Shown here in pieces: positions 1 through 5,584 of a stretch of DNA of 7,086 bases (position 1 is the stretch's first letter; every line of letters begins with the position of its first letter). Source of the stretch: CAXBYZ01 sp043826085. GTDB taxonomy: Bacteria; Patescibacteriota; Microgenomatia; UBA1400; CG1-02-47-37. Location: assembly GCA_043826085.1 (NCBI GenBank), contig JBDRQW010000095.1, positions 1-7,086 on the forward strand. The letters are read 5' to 3'. The notes beneath the pieces are model-generated. The model was given only the letters and a program-made list of their open reading frames with translations. It was not told where the DNA came from and made no database searches. Both the position numbers and the translations under genes were made by a program.

Positions 1-585
1 TCTTTAAAAAACGCTCTTTTTGGTCTAGGCCCCTCTGGCTATCCTTTCGAAAACTTTATAGCCAGACTACTGGAGAAGCTAGGCTACACCACCCAAACCC
101 AGGCCATGATCCAAGGTCAATGTATCAAGCACGAAATCGACGTTATTGCTAAAAAAGATAACCAAGTTCATTTAATTGAGTGCAAATTTCACAACCATCA
201 AGGTGTAAAAACTAGAGTCAAAGAAGCTCTCTATACCCAAGGTCGATTCGAAGACCTAAAAAAAGACTTTAACGCTGTTTGGTTGATTACCAACACTAGA
301 TTAACTACTAATGCTATCAAGTACGGCACCTGTAAGGGTATGAACTTACTTGCTTGGAACTATCCCAAAGAGGGGAGTTTGGAGCAGTTAATCGAAAAAC
401 ATGATCTTCATCCACTAACTTGCCTCAACTTTTTATCTCCTCACGATCTTAGGCTTTTATTTCAAAATGACCTAGTTTTATGCAAAGACTTAAACCCATA
501 TAAAGAAAGTCAACTTCAGGACATGGGTTTAAATTCTGCTAAAGCCGGTCAAATTAAAAAAGCTCTTACTCAACTTCATTTTTAA
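1..585 (+). CDS. Restriction-endonuclease-like (Mrr/PD-(D/E)xK fold) protein, 3' part
   Basis: The reading frame is open from the first base of the window, so the gene begins upstream and the ATG at 106 is internal. The 35 codons before it (including GLGPSGYPFENFIARLL) look like the start of an Mrr-type nuclease domain. The visible core is HEIDVIAKKDN followed by VHLIECKFHN. This gives the catalytic Asp at 139-141 and the Glu-x-Lys pair at 178-186, the usual metal-binding and catalytic set of the PD-(D/E)xK fold. Proteins of this kind often carry an ATP-cone domain at the N terminus; here that part would lie outside the window. The last 60 or so residues are helical and end in a GLNSAKAGQIKKAL segment resembling a helix-hairpin DNA-binding element. 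The likely role is DNA cleavage or DNA maintenance. No methyltransferase or specificity gene is visible, so calling it a restriction enzyme would go beyond the evidence. Confidence 0.75.
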   Translation, partial: SLKNALFGLGPSGYPFENFIARLLEKLGYTTQTQAMIQGQCIKHEIDVIAKKDNQVHLIECKFHNHQGVKTRVKEALYTQGRFEDLKKDFNAVWLITNTRLTTNAIKYGTCKGMNLLAWNYPKEGSLEQLIEKHDLHPLTCLNFLSPHDLRLLFQNDLVLCKDLNPYKESQLQDMGLNSAKAGQIKKALTQLHF

Positions 586-590
586 CTTTT

Positions 591-618
591 CTTGCAATAT
601 CTTGCAATATCTTGCAAG
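591..618 (+). repeat. Three-copy 10-bp tandem repeat with TTGCAA cores, candidate operator
   Basis: The unit CTTGCAATAT occurs twice in full (591-600, 601-610) and a third copy begins CTTGCAAG (611-618). Each unit contains the palindrome TTGCAA, and the 10-bp period places the sites on one face of the helix. The third copy runs into the ribosome site AAGAGGTG (616-622 region) of the Fic gene, so a bound protein could block expression. Operator function is inference. A tandem duplication by slippage is the alternative. Confidence 0.55.
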
Positions 619-636
619 AGGTGATACAAATAGTTA

Positions 637-1611
637 ATGAAAATTAATTATAATTATCGCTCCACTGTTAAGATCAATCAAACACTTGAAAAATTAAGTA
701 TTAAAAAACAAGTTTTTGATCTATTGCCCCGGTTTCCTCAAATTGAACTTAACTTAAAGCGTCAATCTCTACTTAAAAGCTCTCTTTTTTCAGCCAGAAT
801 CGAAGGCAATCCACTTGAACTTAATCAACTTGGCTCAAGATCAACTAAAGATCTTTTAAAACTTGAAGTTTTTAATATTTTAGATGCATTAAACTGGCTT
901 TACTCTAAAAGAAGTCCAAAAGAACTTAATCTAAAAATGATCTTAAAACTTCATGGTCTCGTTTTTAAAAATATCAAACCTTGTGGGAATTTAAGAAAAG
1001 AACCAAGCGCTATTTTTAATCAAGCCGGAGTAGCTATTTATCTGGCTCCGCCCCCGGACGAAGTCCCTCAACTACTAAGTAAGCTGATAACTCAAATCAA
1101 TCAATCAACAAACCTCGGATCGGTCAAAGCAGCTATTCTCCACTTTGCTTTTGAAAAAATTCACCCCTTTTTAGACGGTAATGGTCGAGTTGGTCGATTG
1201 CTCTCAACCTTTATTTTAAAACAATCTGGCTTCGGCTTTCGTGGCTTAGTTAGCTTTGAAGAATATTTAGAAAATCATCGCTCTATTTATTATGACTTAC
1301 TAGCCAACAATCAAAAAGACATTACTCAATTTGTTGAGTTTTTCTTAATTGCTCTAGATACAAAAGCCCAACAAGCTATTAAAAATATCAAGACCACCAA
1401 TCAAGAAACCCCAGAAGACTCTCTCATGTCTCGTCGCAAAGAAATCTTACAAATTATTAGAGATCATCGATTAGTCTCTTTCAATTTTATTCAAAGACGT
1501 TTTTTAAGTATTTCCAGTCGAAGCCTGCACTATGATTTAAAGCATCTGATTAGTCGGGGATTTATTAAAAAAGAGGGTATAACTAAAGGCGCCTTATACT
1601 TTCCGGTTTAA
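637..1611 (+). CDS. Fic-family protein (AMP-transferase type) with inhibitory motif and C-terminal winged helix
   Basis: Fic proteins usually move AMP from ATP to a hydroxyl side chain of a target protein. The active-site motif is complete: HPFLDGNGRVGR at residues 176-187, with catalytic His176, the acidic Asp180 and the phosphate-binding GNGR. Near the N terminus, SARIEGN (Ser52, Glu56) matches the (S/T)xxxE(G/N) inhibitory helix, whose Glu blocks productive ATP binding, so this looks like a self-restrained enzyme with the inhibitor inside the same chain. About 60 C-terminal residues (262-324, ending in GALYFPV) resemble a winged helix-turn-helix, suggesting DNA binding and possibly autoregulation. 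The length of 324 residues is normal for this architecture. The start at 637 is supported by GAGGTG some 14 bases upstream. The TTGCAA array in front is a candidate binding site for the winged helix. The target protein cannot be told from the sequence. Confidence 0.9.
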   Translation: MKINYNYRSTVKINQTLEKLSIKKQVFDLLPRFPQIELNLKRQSLLKSSLFSARIEGNPLELNQLGSRSTKDLLKLEVFNILDALNWLYSKRSPKELNLKMILKLHGLVFKNIKPCGNLRKEPSAIFNQAGVAIYLAPPPDEVPQLLSKLITQINQSTNLGSVKAAILHFAFEKIHPFLDGNGRVGRLLSTFILKQSGFGFRGLVSFEEYLENHRSIYYDLLANNQKDITQFVEFFLIALDTKAQQAIKNIKTTNQETPEDSLMSRRKEILQIIRDHRLVSFNFIQRRFLSISSRSLHYDLKHLISRGFIKKEGITKGALYFPV

Positions 1612-1619
1612 TTTTAAAC

Positions 1620-1658
1620 TTGCACAATCTTAACTTTTCACAGTATAGTAGATATATT
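1620..1658 (+). promoter_or_regulatory. Candidate promoter for the acidic Pro-rich protein gene
   Basis: TTGCAC (1620-1625) lies 18 bp before TATAGT (1644-1649), which would start transcription near 1656, just before the strong ribosome site AAAGGAGGTG at 1661-1670. A second pair, TTAACT (1630-1635) and TATATT (1653-1658) with a 17-bp spacer, fits the consensus better but would start inside the ribosome site. The block CTTGCACAATCTT (1619-1631) matches 11 of 13 bases of the array before the Fic gene. Both calls are by eye. Confidence 0.4.
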
Positions 1659-1679
1659 ATAAAGGAGGTGAATTTTTAA

Positions 1680-1931
1680 ATGGATGATCAAATGAACCCA
1701 GTCACACCGGTGACTGACACACCTATAGTGGACACACCTGTAGTAGATACTCCGGTTGAGCCCGTCTTACCTGGCGACGATCCGGTTACACCAGATCCTG
1801 TTATTCCAGTAATACCTGTTAGCGAACCTGTAACAGATACTTATACTCCTGAAACACCTGCCCCTGAAGCACCAGTTTCAGAAGAAGCTCCAGTAGTTAC
1901 TCCTCCAACTGAGGAAACTCCTGTAGTCTAA
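1680..1931 (+). CDS. Small acidic Pro/Val/Thr-rich low-complexity protein
   Basis: I do not recognise a family. The 83 residues include 21 Pro, 17 Val, 13 Thr and 17 acidic residues, but no Lys, Arg, His, Cys, Phe or Trp. The first part repeats short units such as VTDTP, IVDTP and VVDTP; the second part has PETPAPEAPVSEEAP-like units. There is no signal peptide and no membrane segment, so it is probably a disordered, strongly acidic protein that stays in the cytoplasm unless it is exported by an unseen route. It appears to be a real gene: it has a near-perfect ribosome site (AAAGGAGGTG, 1661-1670) nine bases before the ATG, its own candidate promoter, and an intrinsic terminator 21 bases after the stop. 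Such a unit suggests high expression. Possible roles are a flexible linker-like partner, a counter-ion or charge protein, or a protein-binding scaffold; none can be shown here. Confidence 0.7.
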   Translation: MDDQMNPVTPVTDTPIVDTPVVDTPVEPVLPGDDPVTPDPVIPVIPVSEPVTDTYTPETPAPEAPVSEEAPVVTPPTEETPVV

Positions 1932-1952
1932 TTACTTTAGAAAACAAAACTT

Positions 1953-1992
1953 AACATTTTGGCACTTAACCCTGCCAAAATGTTTTGTATTT
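1953..1992 (+). terminator. Intrinsic terminator after the acidic protein gene
   Basis: AACATTTTGGCA (1953-1964) pairs perfectly with TGCCAAAATGTT (1973-1984) across an 8-base loop, followed by TTTTGTATTT. The A-rich run before the stem may let it work from the other side as well. It closes the single-gene unit and separates it from the transporter. Confidence 0.8.
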
Positions 1993-2031
1993 AAAGTTAC
2001 GCCTGCCCACCTTTGGCTGGGAACTTTAAAT
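1989..2031. repeat. REP-like palindrome, long form, copy 1
   Basis: This 43-bp element has perfect 10-bp ends, ATTTAAAGTT (1989-1998) and AACTTTAAAT (2022-2031), around the GC-rich core ACGCCTGCCCACC TTTGGCTGGG. It differs from copy 2 (3237) at four positions and from copy 3 (5480) at three. In single-strand or RNA form it would fold as an imperfect hairpin with a bulge. It fills the space between the terminator and the transporter start, ending four bases before that ATG. Confidence 0.9.
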
Positions 2032-2035
2032 TTAC

Positions 2036-3277
2036 ATGACTAAAATCAACCAAATTAAACAAAATATAAAAAATCGTGACCCAAAAACGGTTTATTATCT
2101 AGTGGTTTTTTTACAAAACTTAGCCATGTCAATGATGGTAACTAGTTATGTCTTGTTCTTATACTCAAAGGGGTTAGACCCTCTTCAAGCCAACTTAATC
2201 AACGCAGTTTTTATGATTGGCAACTTCTTTTTTGAAGTTCCCACCGGCGTTTACGCTGACTATTTTGGTAGAAAAAAATCTATTATGCTATTCTTTTTAG
2301 TTTGGGGCATAGCTCATTTTATCTACTTTTTTTCAAACTCCCTTCAAGGTTTTATTATTGCCGAACTAATCGCTGCCTTGGGTATAACTTTTATCACCGG
2401 TGCCCTTGATGCCTGGCTAGTTGACTCTGTTTCTGAAGGGGAATATGTAGGTAAAGTTGATTATATTTTATCTCAAGCTCAAGTTTACGGAAAAACCGCC
2501 TTTGTTTTAGGTGGTCTAATTGGTGGTTATCTAGCCACTATTAATTTAGCCGCCCCTTTTTTAGCTGAAGGTTTTGTCTCTTTGTTTGGTCTAGTTTTTA
2601 CTTTAATTTTTGTTAAGGAAGACTTTATCAAACCGCAGGCTGTTAATCTAAAACAAGGCTTTATTGATACCAAAAACATTGTTAAGGACAGTCTTAAGTT
2701 TATTGTCAAAGAACCAACTGTCAAATGGTTAACTATTATTACCATGATTTCCTGGTTTGCCTTTCAACCCTTAAACATGTTTTGGTCACCTCGCTTTACT
2801 AATCTAGGCCAAGTTGACACCTCAGTTATGGGTTGGGCCTGGGTGGCTTTTTCTTTAAGCCTTATGCTTGGTAGTTACCTTATTAAGCGCTTTACTCAAA
2901 CAAAACAAAGTTATCAAAAAATGGCCTATCTGACCTTTATACTTTTAGGTATTCCAGTTATCATCTCTGGATTACTACCTATTTTTCTACCTTCCTTAAC
3001 TTTTTTTATTATCTATGAACTTGGTCGAGGCATGGAAAAACCTTTTATGTCAATTTATCTAAACCGCTATATTCCTTCAGATAAAAGAGCCACTCTCCTA
3101 TCTTTTAACGGTATGCTGGGTCGTTTTGGTGCCGCCCTTGGTTTAATTGTTTTTGGATTTTTAGGCAAAGCCATTGGCTTTAGCTCAACCTGGATTATTA
3201 GTGGTTTTCTTCTACTAACAATCATCCCCATCTTCTATTTAAAGTTCTGCCTGCCCGCCTCTGGCTGGGAACTTTAA
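2036..3277 (+). CDS. Major facilitator superfamily transporter
   Basis: This is a polytopic inner-membrane transporter of 413 residues, the usual length for a 12-helix MFS protein, with many hydrophobic segments from residue 20 to the end. The loop between helices 2 and 3 carries motif A, GVYADYFGRKK (residues 71-81). The helix 4 region has GALDAWLVDSV, seen in drug-efflux-like MFS members. The substrate cannot be read from the sequence; export of small molecules is a guess from the family. The start at 2036 is the first possible one, because a TAA lies in frame at 2027-2029 inside the repeat just upstream. No ribosome site is present, only the palindrome. The C terminus is also repeat-derived: the last residues, LKFCLPASGWEL, and the stop codon are encoded by copy 2 of the palindrome, directly after the last membrane helix. 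The original tail has therefore probably been replaced, with little effect on the membrane core. Confidence 0.88.
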   Translation: MTKINQIKQNIKNRDPKTVYYLVVFLQNLAMSMMVTSYVLFLYSKGLDPLQANLINAVFMIGNFFFEVPTGVYADYFGRKKSIMLFFLVWGIAHFIYFFSNSLQGFIIAELIAALGITFITGALDAWLVDSVSEGEYVGKVDYILSQAQVYGKTAFVLGGLIGGYLATINLAAPFLAEGFVSLFGLVFTLIFVKEDFIKPQAVNLKQGFIDTKNIVKDSLKFIVKEPTVKWLTIITMISWFAFQPLNMFWSPRFTNLGQVDTSVMGWAWVAFSLSLMLGSYLIKRFTQTKQSYQKMAYLTFILLGIPVIISGLLPIFLPSLTFFIIYELGRGMEKPFMSIYLNRYIPSDKRATLLSFNGMLGRFGAALGLIVFGFLGKAIGFSSTWIISGFLLLTIIPIFYLKFCLPASGWEL

Positions 3278-3279
3278 AT
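3237..3279. repeat. REP-like palindrome, long form, copy 2 (overlaps the transporter 3' end)
   Basis: This is a 43-bp element with the same 10-bp ends (3237-3246 and 3270-3279) and a core reading CTGCCTGCCCGCC TCTGGCTGGG. It matches copy 3 at 40 of 43 positions. It encodes the last 12 residues of the transporter, and its right arm contains the TAA stop (3275-3277). The core can form a small GCC-TCT-GGC hairpin inside the larger stem. Similarity to copy 3 continues to 3309 (63 of 73 positions overall). Confidence 0.92.
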
Positions 3280-3296
3280 ATATAGTACAGAGCTCT

Positions 3297-3309
3297 AGGT
3301 TATTGACAT
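3297..3309 (+). repeat. 13-bp block shared downstream of long copies 2 and 3
   Basis: AGGTTATTGACAT begins exactly 17 bases after the end of copy 2, and recurs exactly 17 bases after the end of copy 3 (5540-5552). The block contains the -35-like hexamer TTGACA (3303-3308), but no convincing -10 box lies 16-18 bp further on. It is best seen as an extension of the repeat unit. It could supply part of a promoter for the gene at 3343. Confidence 0.7.
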
Positions 3310-3342
3310 TCGGTTTTAATTCGTGATTAACTGGTTCGGGTT

Positions 3343-3603
3343 ATGTTCGAGATTATTAATCAGCCAATTAAAGTTCAAGCTCAGTTTCAACTTGGACAAA
3401 TTAAACCAATTAATTTTTGTTGGCAAAATTCAGATTTTTTAGTAGATCAAATTGTTTTTAAACACACTCATCGTTTGGGTAAAGCTGTTTTACACACTTT
3501 TTCAGTTTTAAGCAATCAGATAACTTACGAACTCCAGTTTAACAACCAGACTTTAATCTGGAAATTACTTAAAATCTATGAATCGCCAGATCCTTCATGT
3601 TGA
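3343..3603 (+). CDS. Small conserved-looking protein coupled to dinB (possibly DUF6504-like)
   Basis: This 86-residue protein has no signal peptide or membrane helix. Its pattern is mostly beta-strand, with a PIKVQAQFQLGQIKPINFCWQNSDFLVDQIVF first half and a HTFSVLSNQITYELQF / LIWKLLKIYE second half. The arrangement of a Trp, an alternating hydrophobic strand and a closing W-x-L-x-x-x-Y resembles small DUF6504-type proteins found beside Y-family polymerases; this is from memory of the pattern and not a firm match. Its last 26 bases overlap the start of dinB in another frame, so translation of the two is probably coupled, and a role as a partner or regulator of the polymerase is reasonable. 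It ends with TGA. No ribosome site precedes the ATG, and a TAA at 3328-3330 limits how far upstream it could begin. Confidence 0.65.
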   Translation: MFEIINQPIKVQAQFQLGQIKPINFCWQNSDFLVDQIVFKHTHRLGKAVLHTFSVLSNQITYELQFNNQTLIWKLLKIYESPDPSC

Positions 3604-4822
3604 CCTAAACAGCTTTTTTGCTTCGGTCGAACAACAATGTTATCCCCATTTAAGGGGTAAACCCGTTGGTATTATCAAAAGTCTTGGTCGCAGTTGTGTC
3701 ATTGCTTGTTCTAACGAGGCTAAGAAGTACGGTCTAAAAACAGGCATGAACTTAAGCCAAGTTAAATCTCTTTGTCCTAAAATAATTTTACTTCCCGCCG
3801 ACTTTCCTAAATATTCAGATGTTACTCGTCGATTTATTAATCTTTGTTCAAGCTACACCAACCAAATGGAAATCTTTTCCTTAGATGAGGTTTTTCTAGA
3901 CGTTACCTCCACCTCTCGTTTATTTGGCGGCCCCCTACTTTTAGCCTATGACATTCAACAGCGTCTTAAAAAAGAGCTTGGTGATTGGCTTGGTTGTTCC
4001 ATTGGTATAGCTAAAAACAAACTTTTAGCCAAAATTGCTTCCAATTTGACCCCCAAAAGATCAGTCTTTGTAGTTACCGACCAAACTCAAACTGATTTAC
4101 TCGCCAAAGCTCCATTCGAGGAAGTTTGTGGCATTGGTTTTAGATTAACTAAAAGACTTAAAACTATGGGCATTGTTTCTTTGCCTCAAATCCTCTCTGC
4201 TTCAGACAAAAAACTTAAAATCGAATTTGGACCATTTTGGAGCCAAGAACTAAAGCGTATCGCTAGGGGAGAAGATGACTCTAAGTTAGTCACTATCAAA
4301 GATCTCCCCGACGCTAAATCAGTTTCCCGAACCTACACTCTATATAAAGACACTAACGATCAAAACCAAATCAAAGCTTTAATTAGAAATTTGGTCGAAG
4401 AAGCCTGTTTTAAATTAAGAAAAATGGGTTTAGTCGGTCGCCAATTTGGTATTAGTGTTAGGGGCGATCATTTTTTAGAAAGTAAGCACCTTACCACCAA
4501 GACCTTTACTGATGACAGTCAACCAATTTTTAAACAAGTTTATAAGATCTTTAAGTCTTTCAACTGGCCTCATCCGGTTCGCTTCGCCGGTATTTGGATC
4601 TCTCTCTTAACCAGAAAAAACTATCTTTCTCTACCTTTATTTAAAGAAGATATTATTAGAAACAAGCTCATCAAAACTATTGATAACATCAATGATATTT
4701 ATGGTCACCATACCGTCCACCCGGCCTCCATGCTCTCTTCAAAAATCATCCGCCCGGAAATCAATGGCTTCCTCGGCGACAAACAATTCCATTTAAAGTT
4801 CCGAACTTTAAATGGAGTATGA
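3578..4822 (+). CDS. dinB: DNA polymerase IV, Y-family translesion polymerase
   Basis: DinB copies past damaged template bases at low fidelity and has no proofreading domain. The palm motifs are complete: HVDLNSFFASVE has metal ligand Asp9 and steric-gate Phe14, and SLDEVFLDVT has catalytic Asp103 and Glu104. SIGIAKNKLLAKIASNLTPK (141-160) and the thumb helix-hairpin segment VCGIGFRLTKRL (183-194) follow. The little-finger domain begins near KSVSRTYTLY (248-257). LSLPLF (350-355) resembles the QLxLF sliding-clamp contact. The protein is 414 residues, longer than the roughly 350 of E. coli Pol IV. The start MNRQILHVDL fits the family; with no ribosome site, it is probably translated by coupling to the overlapping upstream gene. 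The last residues, HLKFRTLN plus GV, are encoded by a short palindromic repeat, so the natural C-terminal tail has been altered. The polymerase core appears intact and functional. Confidence 0.95.
   Translation: MNRQILHVDLNSFFASVEQQCYPHLRGKPVGIIKSLGRSCVIACSNEAKKYGLKTGMNLSQVKSLCPKIILLPADFPKYSDVTRRFINLCSSYTNQMEIFSLDEVFLDVTSTSRLFGGPLLLAYDIQQRLKKELGDWLGCSIGIAKNKLLAKIASNLTPKRSVFVVTDQTQTDLLAKAPFEEVCGIGFRLTKRLKTMGIVSLPQILSASDKKLKIEFGPFWSQELKRIARGEDDSKLVTIKDLPDAKSVSRTYTLYKDTNDQNQIKALIRNLVEEACFKLRKMGLVGRQFGISVRGDHFLESKHLTTKTFTDDSQPIFKQVYKIFKSFNWPHPVRFAGIWISLLTRKNYLSLPLFKEDIIRNKLIKTIDNINDIYGHHTVHPASMLSSKIIRPEINGFLGDKQFHLKFRTLNGV
4788..4816. repeat. REP-like palindrome, short form, copy 4 (in the dinB 3' end)
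   Basis: The 23-bp unit at 4791-4813 consists of arms ATTTAAAGTTC and GAACTTTAAAT around a single C. Here three more bases on each side also pair (TCC/GGA), giving a perfect 14-bp stem. It is read in frame as HLKFRTLN near the DinB C terminus. It equals the outer parts of long copy 3 with 20 core bases missing. It ends 18 bases before the transposase start. Confidence 0.9.
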
Positions 4823-4834
4823 TATATTTGATAT

Positions 4835-5485
4835 ATGCCCAGTATTTATTATCATCGTAACTTCAAACCACAATACTTCTATCATATCTTTAATCGTGGT
4901 GCCTATAAAAACATCATTTTCCTCGAGAAATCAGACTATGAAACTTTTATAGAAATTCTCTCATATTACTTAAAATTTCCTGATGCCAGACACTACAACT
5001 ATCAAAACATAGTCACCAAATTTAAAGTTCCGAACTTTAAATATACGATTCATTGTGTGGCTTATTGTTTAATGCCTAATCACTTTCACTTAATCTTAAA
5101 ACAACTTCCCAATGCTAATATAAAAACAAATATATCCAATTTAATGCGTCGACTATCTATTACTTATGCTATTTATTTTAAATATAAATATAAACATTCT
5201 GGATCTCTTTTTGAAAGTAAGTTTAAAAACGTTACCGTAGATTCAGAAGAACAACTTCTTTATTTTTCTAAATATATTCATCAAAATCCCCAGAAATTAA
5301 CCAAAAAACTCTCAAGCTACCCTTATTCTTCTTACCCTGCTTTTATCAACAAAGTTAAACTACCTGAGTGGCTCCATCCAGAATATATATTTAAACTTCA
5401 ACCAAATTACCAAAAATTTGTAGAAACTCAAATGAAAGAGAGAGAAACTAAGCAAATCAAAGCTTTAGTTTTAGATAATATTTAA
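4835..5485 (+). CDS. RAYT: REP-associated tyrosine transposase (Y1 HUH family)
   Basis: RAYTs are single-strand DNA endonucleases related to IS200/IS605 TnpA that act on REP hairpins. The HUH motif is clear: CLMPNHFHLILKQ, with metal ligands His83 and His85. KYIHQNP (146-152) corresponds to the segment carrying the catalytic tyrosine in E. coli TnpA-REP, so Tyr147 is the likely nucleophile. The N-terminal FYHIFNRGAYKNIIF is also typical, as is SGSLFESKFKNVTV (122-135). At 216 residues the length is normal, and all key residues are present. The gene starts 12 bases after dinB with only a distant GGAG (4814-4817), inside or next to a palindrome, and its TAA stop (5483-5485) lies in the left arm of long copy 3, so it is flanked by its probable substrates. 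Residues 62-69 (KFKVPNFK) are encoded by another copy of the short palindrome, between the N-terminal strand and the HUH motif. No TnpB is present. Confidence 0.92.
   Translation: MPSIYYHRNFKPQYFYHIFNRGAYKNIIFLEKSDYETFIEILSYYLKFPDARHYNYQNIVTKFKVPNFKYTIHCVAYCLMPNHFHLILKQLPNANIKTNISNLMRRLSITYAIYFKYKYKHSGSLFESKFKNVTVDSEEQLLYFSKYIHQNPQKLTKKLSSYPYSSYPAFINKVKLPEWLHPEYIFKLQPNYQKFVETQMKERETKQIKALVLDNI
5020..5042. repeat. REP-like palindrome, short form, copy 5 (inside the RAYT gene)
   Basis: This is a 23-bp unit identical to the core of copy 4: arms ATTTAAAGTTC and GAACTTTAAAT around one C. Outside the 23 bp the flanks do not pair and differ from copy 4. It is translated as KFKVPNFK, a different frame from the one used in DinB (LKFRTLN). 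The element lies in what is normally a variable loop before the HUH strand, which could tolerate extra residues. Confidence 0.92.
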
Positions 5486-5522
5486 AGTTCCGCCTGCCTG
5501 CCTTTGGCTGGGAACTTTAAAT
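5480..5522. repeat. REP-like palindrome, long form, copy 3 (at the RAYT 3' end)
   Basis: This 43-bp element has the best stem of the three long copies: the 12 bases ATTTAAAGTTCC (5480-5491) pair with GGAACTTTAAAT (5511-5522). Inside is GCCTGCCTGCC TTTGGCTG, where GCC-TTT-GGC can form a small inner hairpin. Its left arm supplies the transposase stop codon. It is the copy closest to the short form, which has the same first 13 and last 11 bases. Confidence 0.93.
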
Positions 5523-5539
5523 TTATAATATAATACTCC

Positions 5540-5574
5540 AGGTTATTGACATAGCATAAATTATAGTCTTAAAT
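5540..5574 (+). promoter_or_regulatory. Second copy of the 13-bp block with a promoter-like arrangement
   Basis: AGGTTATTGACAT (5540-5552) includes a perfect -35 hexamer TTGACA (5546-5551). Seventeen bases later is TTAAAT (5569-5574), four of six matches to a -10 box. Transcription from it would begin only a few bases before the terminator hairpin at 5585, so it would make a very short RNA or none. The block may be just the conserved right flank of the palindromic element. Confidence 0.35.
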
Positions 5575-5584
5575 GATTTTATCT

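Noticed and set aside
106..108. ATG at 106 as the start of the nuclease gene
   Set aside because: The frame is open from base 1 with family-like residues before it, and no ribosome site precedes 106. The gene starts outside the window.
637..1931. Fic gene plus the next small gene as a Fic/antitoxin pair
   Set aside because: The inhibitory motif is already inside the Fic protein, and the 83-residue protein has no antitoxin-like helix and its own promoter and terminator.
2527..2745. Minus-strand open frame inside the transporter gene (also those at 6209-6403 and 6651-6851)
   Set aside because: No ribosome sites, no recognisable protein features, and each lies antisense to a well-supported gene or its flank. 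They are shadows.
3237..3279. Long palindrome as an intrinsic terminator for the transporter
   Set aside because: The stem base is AT-rich and no T-run follows (AAATATATAG). Transcript end protection is possible, but not standard termination.
3297..3342. Full sigma-70-type promoter for the dinB unit
   Set aside because: TTGACA is good, but no -10 box with more than about half matches lies at a normal distance, so it is reported only as a shared block.
3601..3603. TGA recoding as in Gracilibacteria or SR1
   Set aside because: The small gene and dinB both end sensibly at TGA, and no gene here needs TGA to be read as glycine.
1989..5522. CRISPR array
   Set aside because: The five repeats are spaced irregularly by hundreds of bases, with ordinary genes between, and no cas gene is present.
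4791..5522. IS200/IS605 insertion sequence
   Set aside because: No tnpB-like gene, and the protein matches the RAYT branch (IHQNP segment, REP-like flanks). It looks resident and not like a complete insertion sequence.
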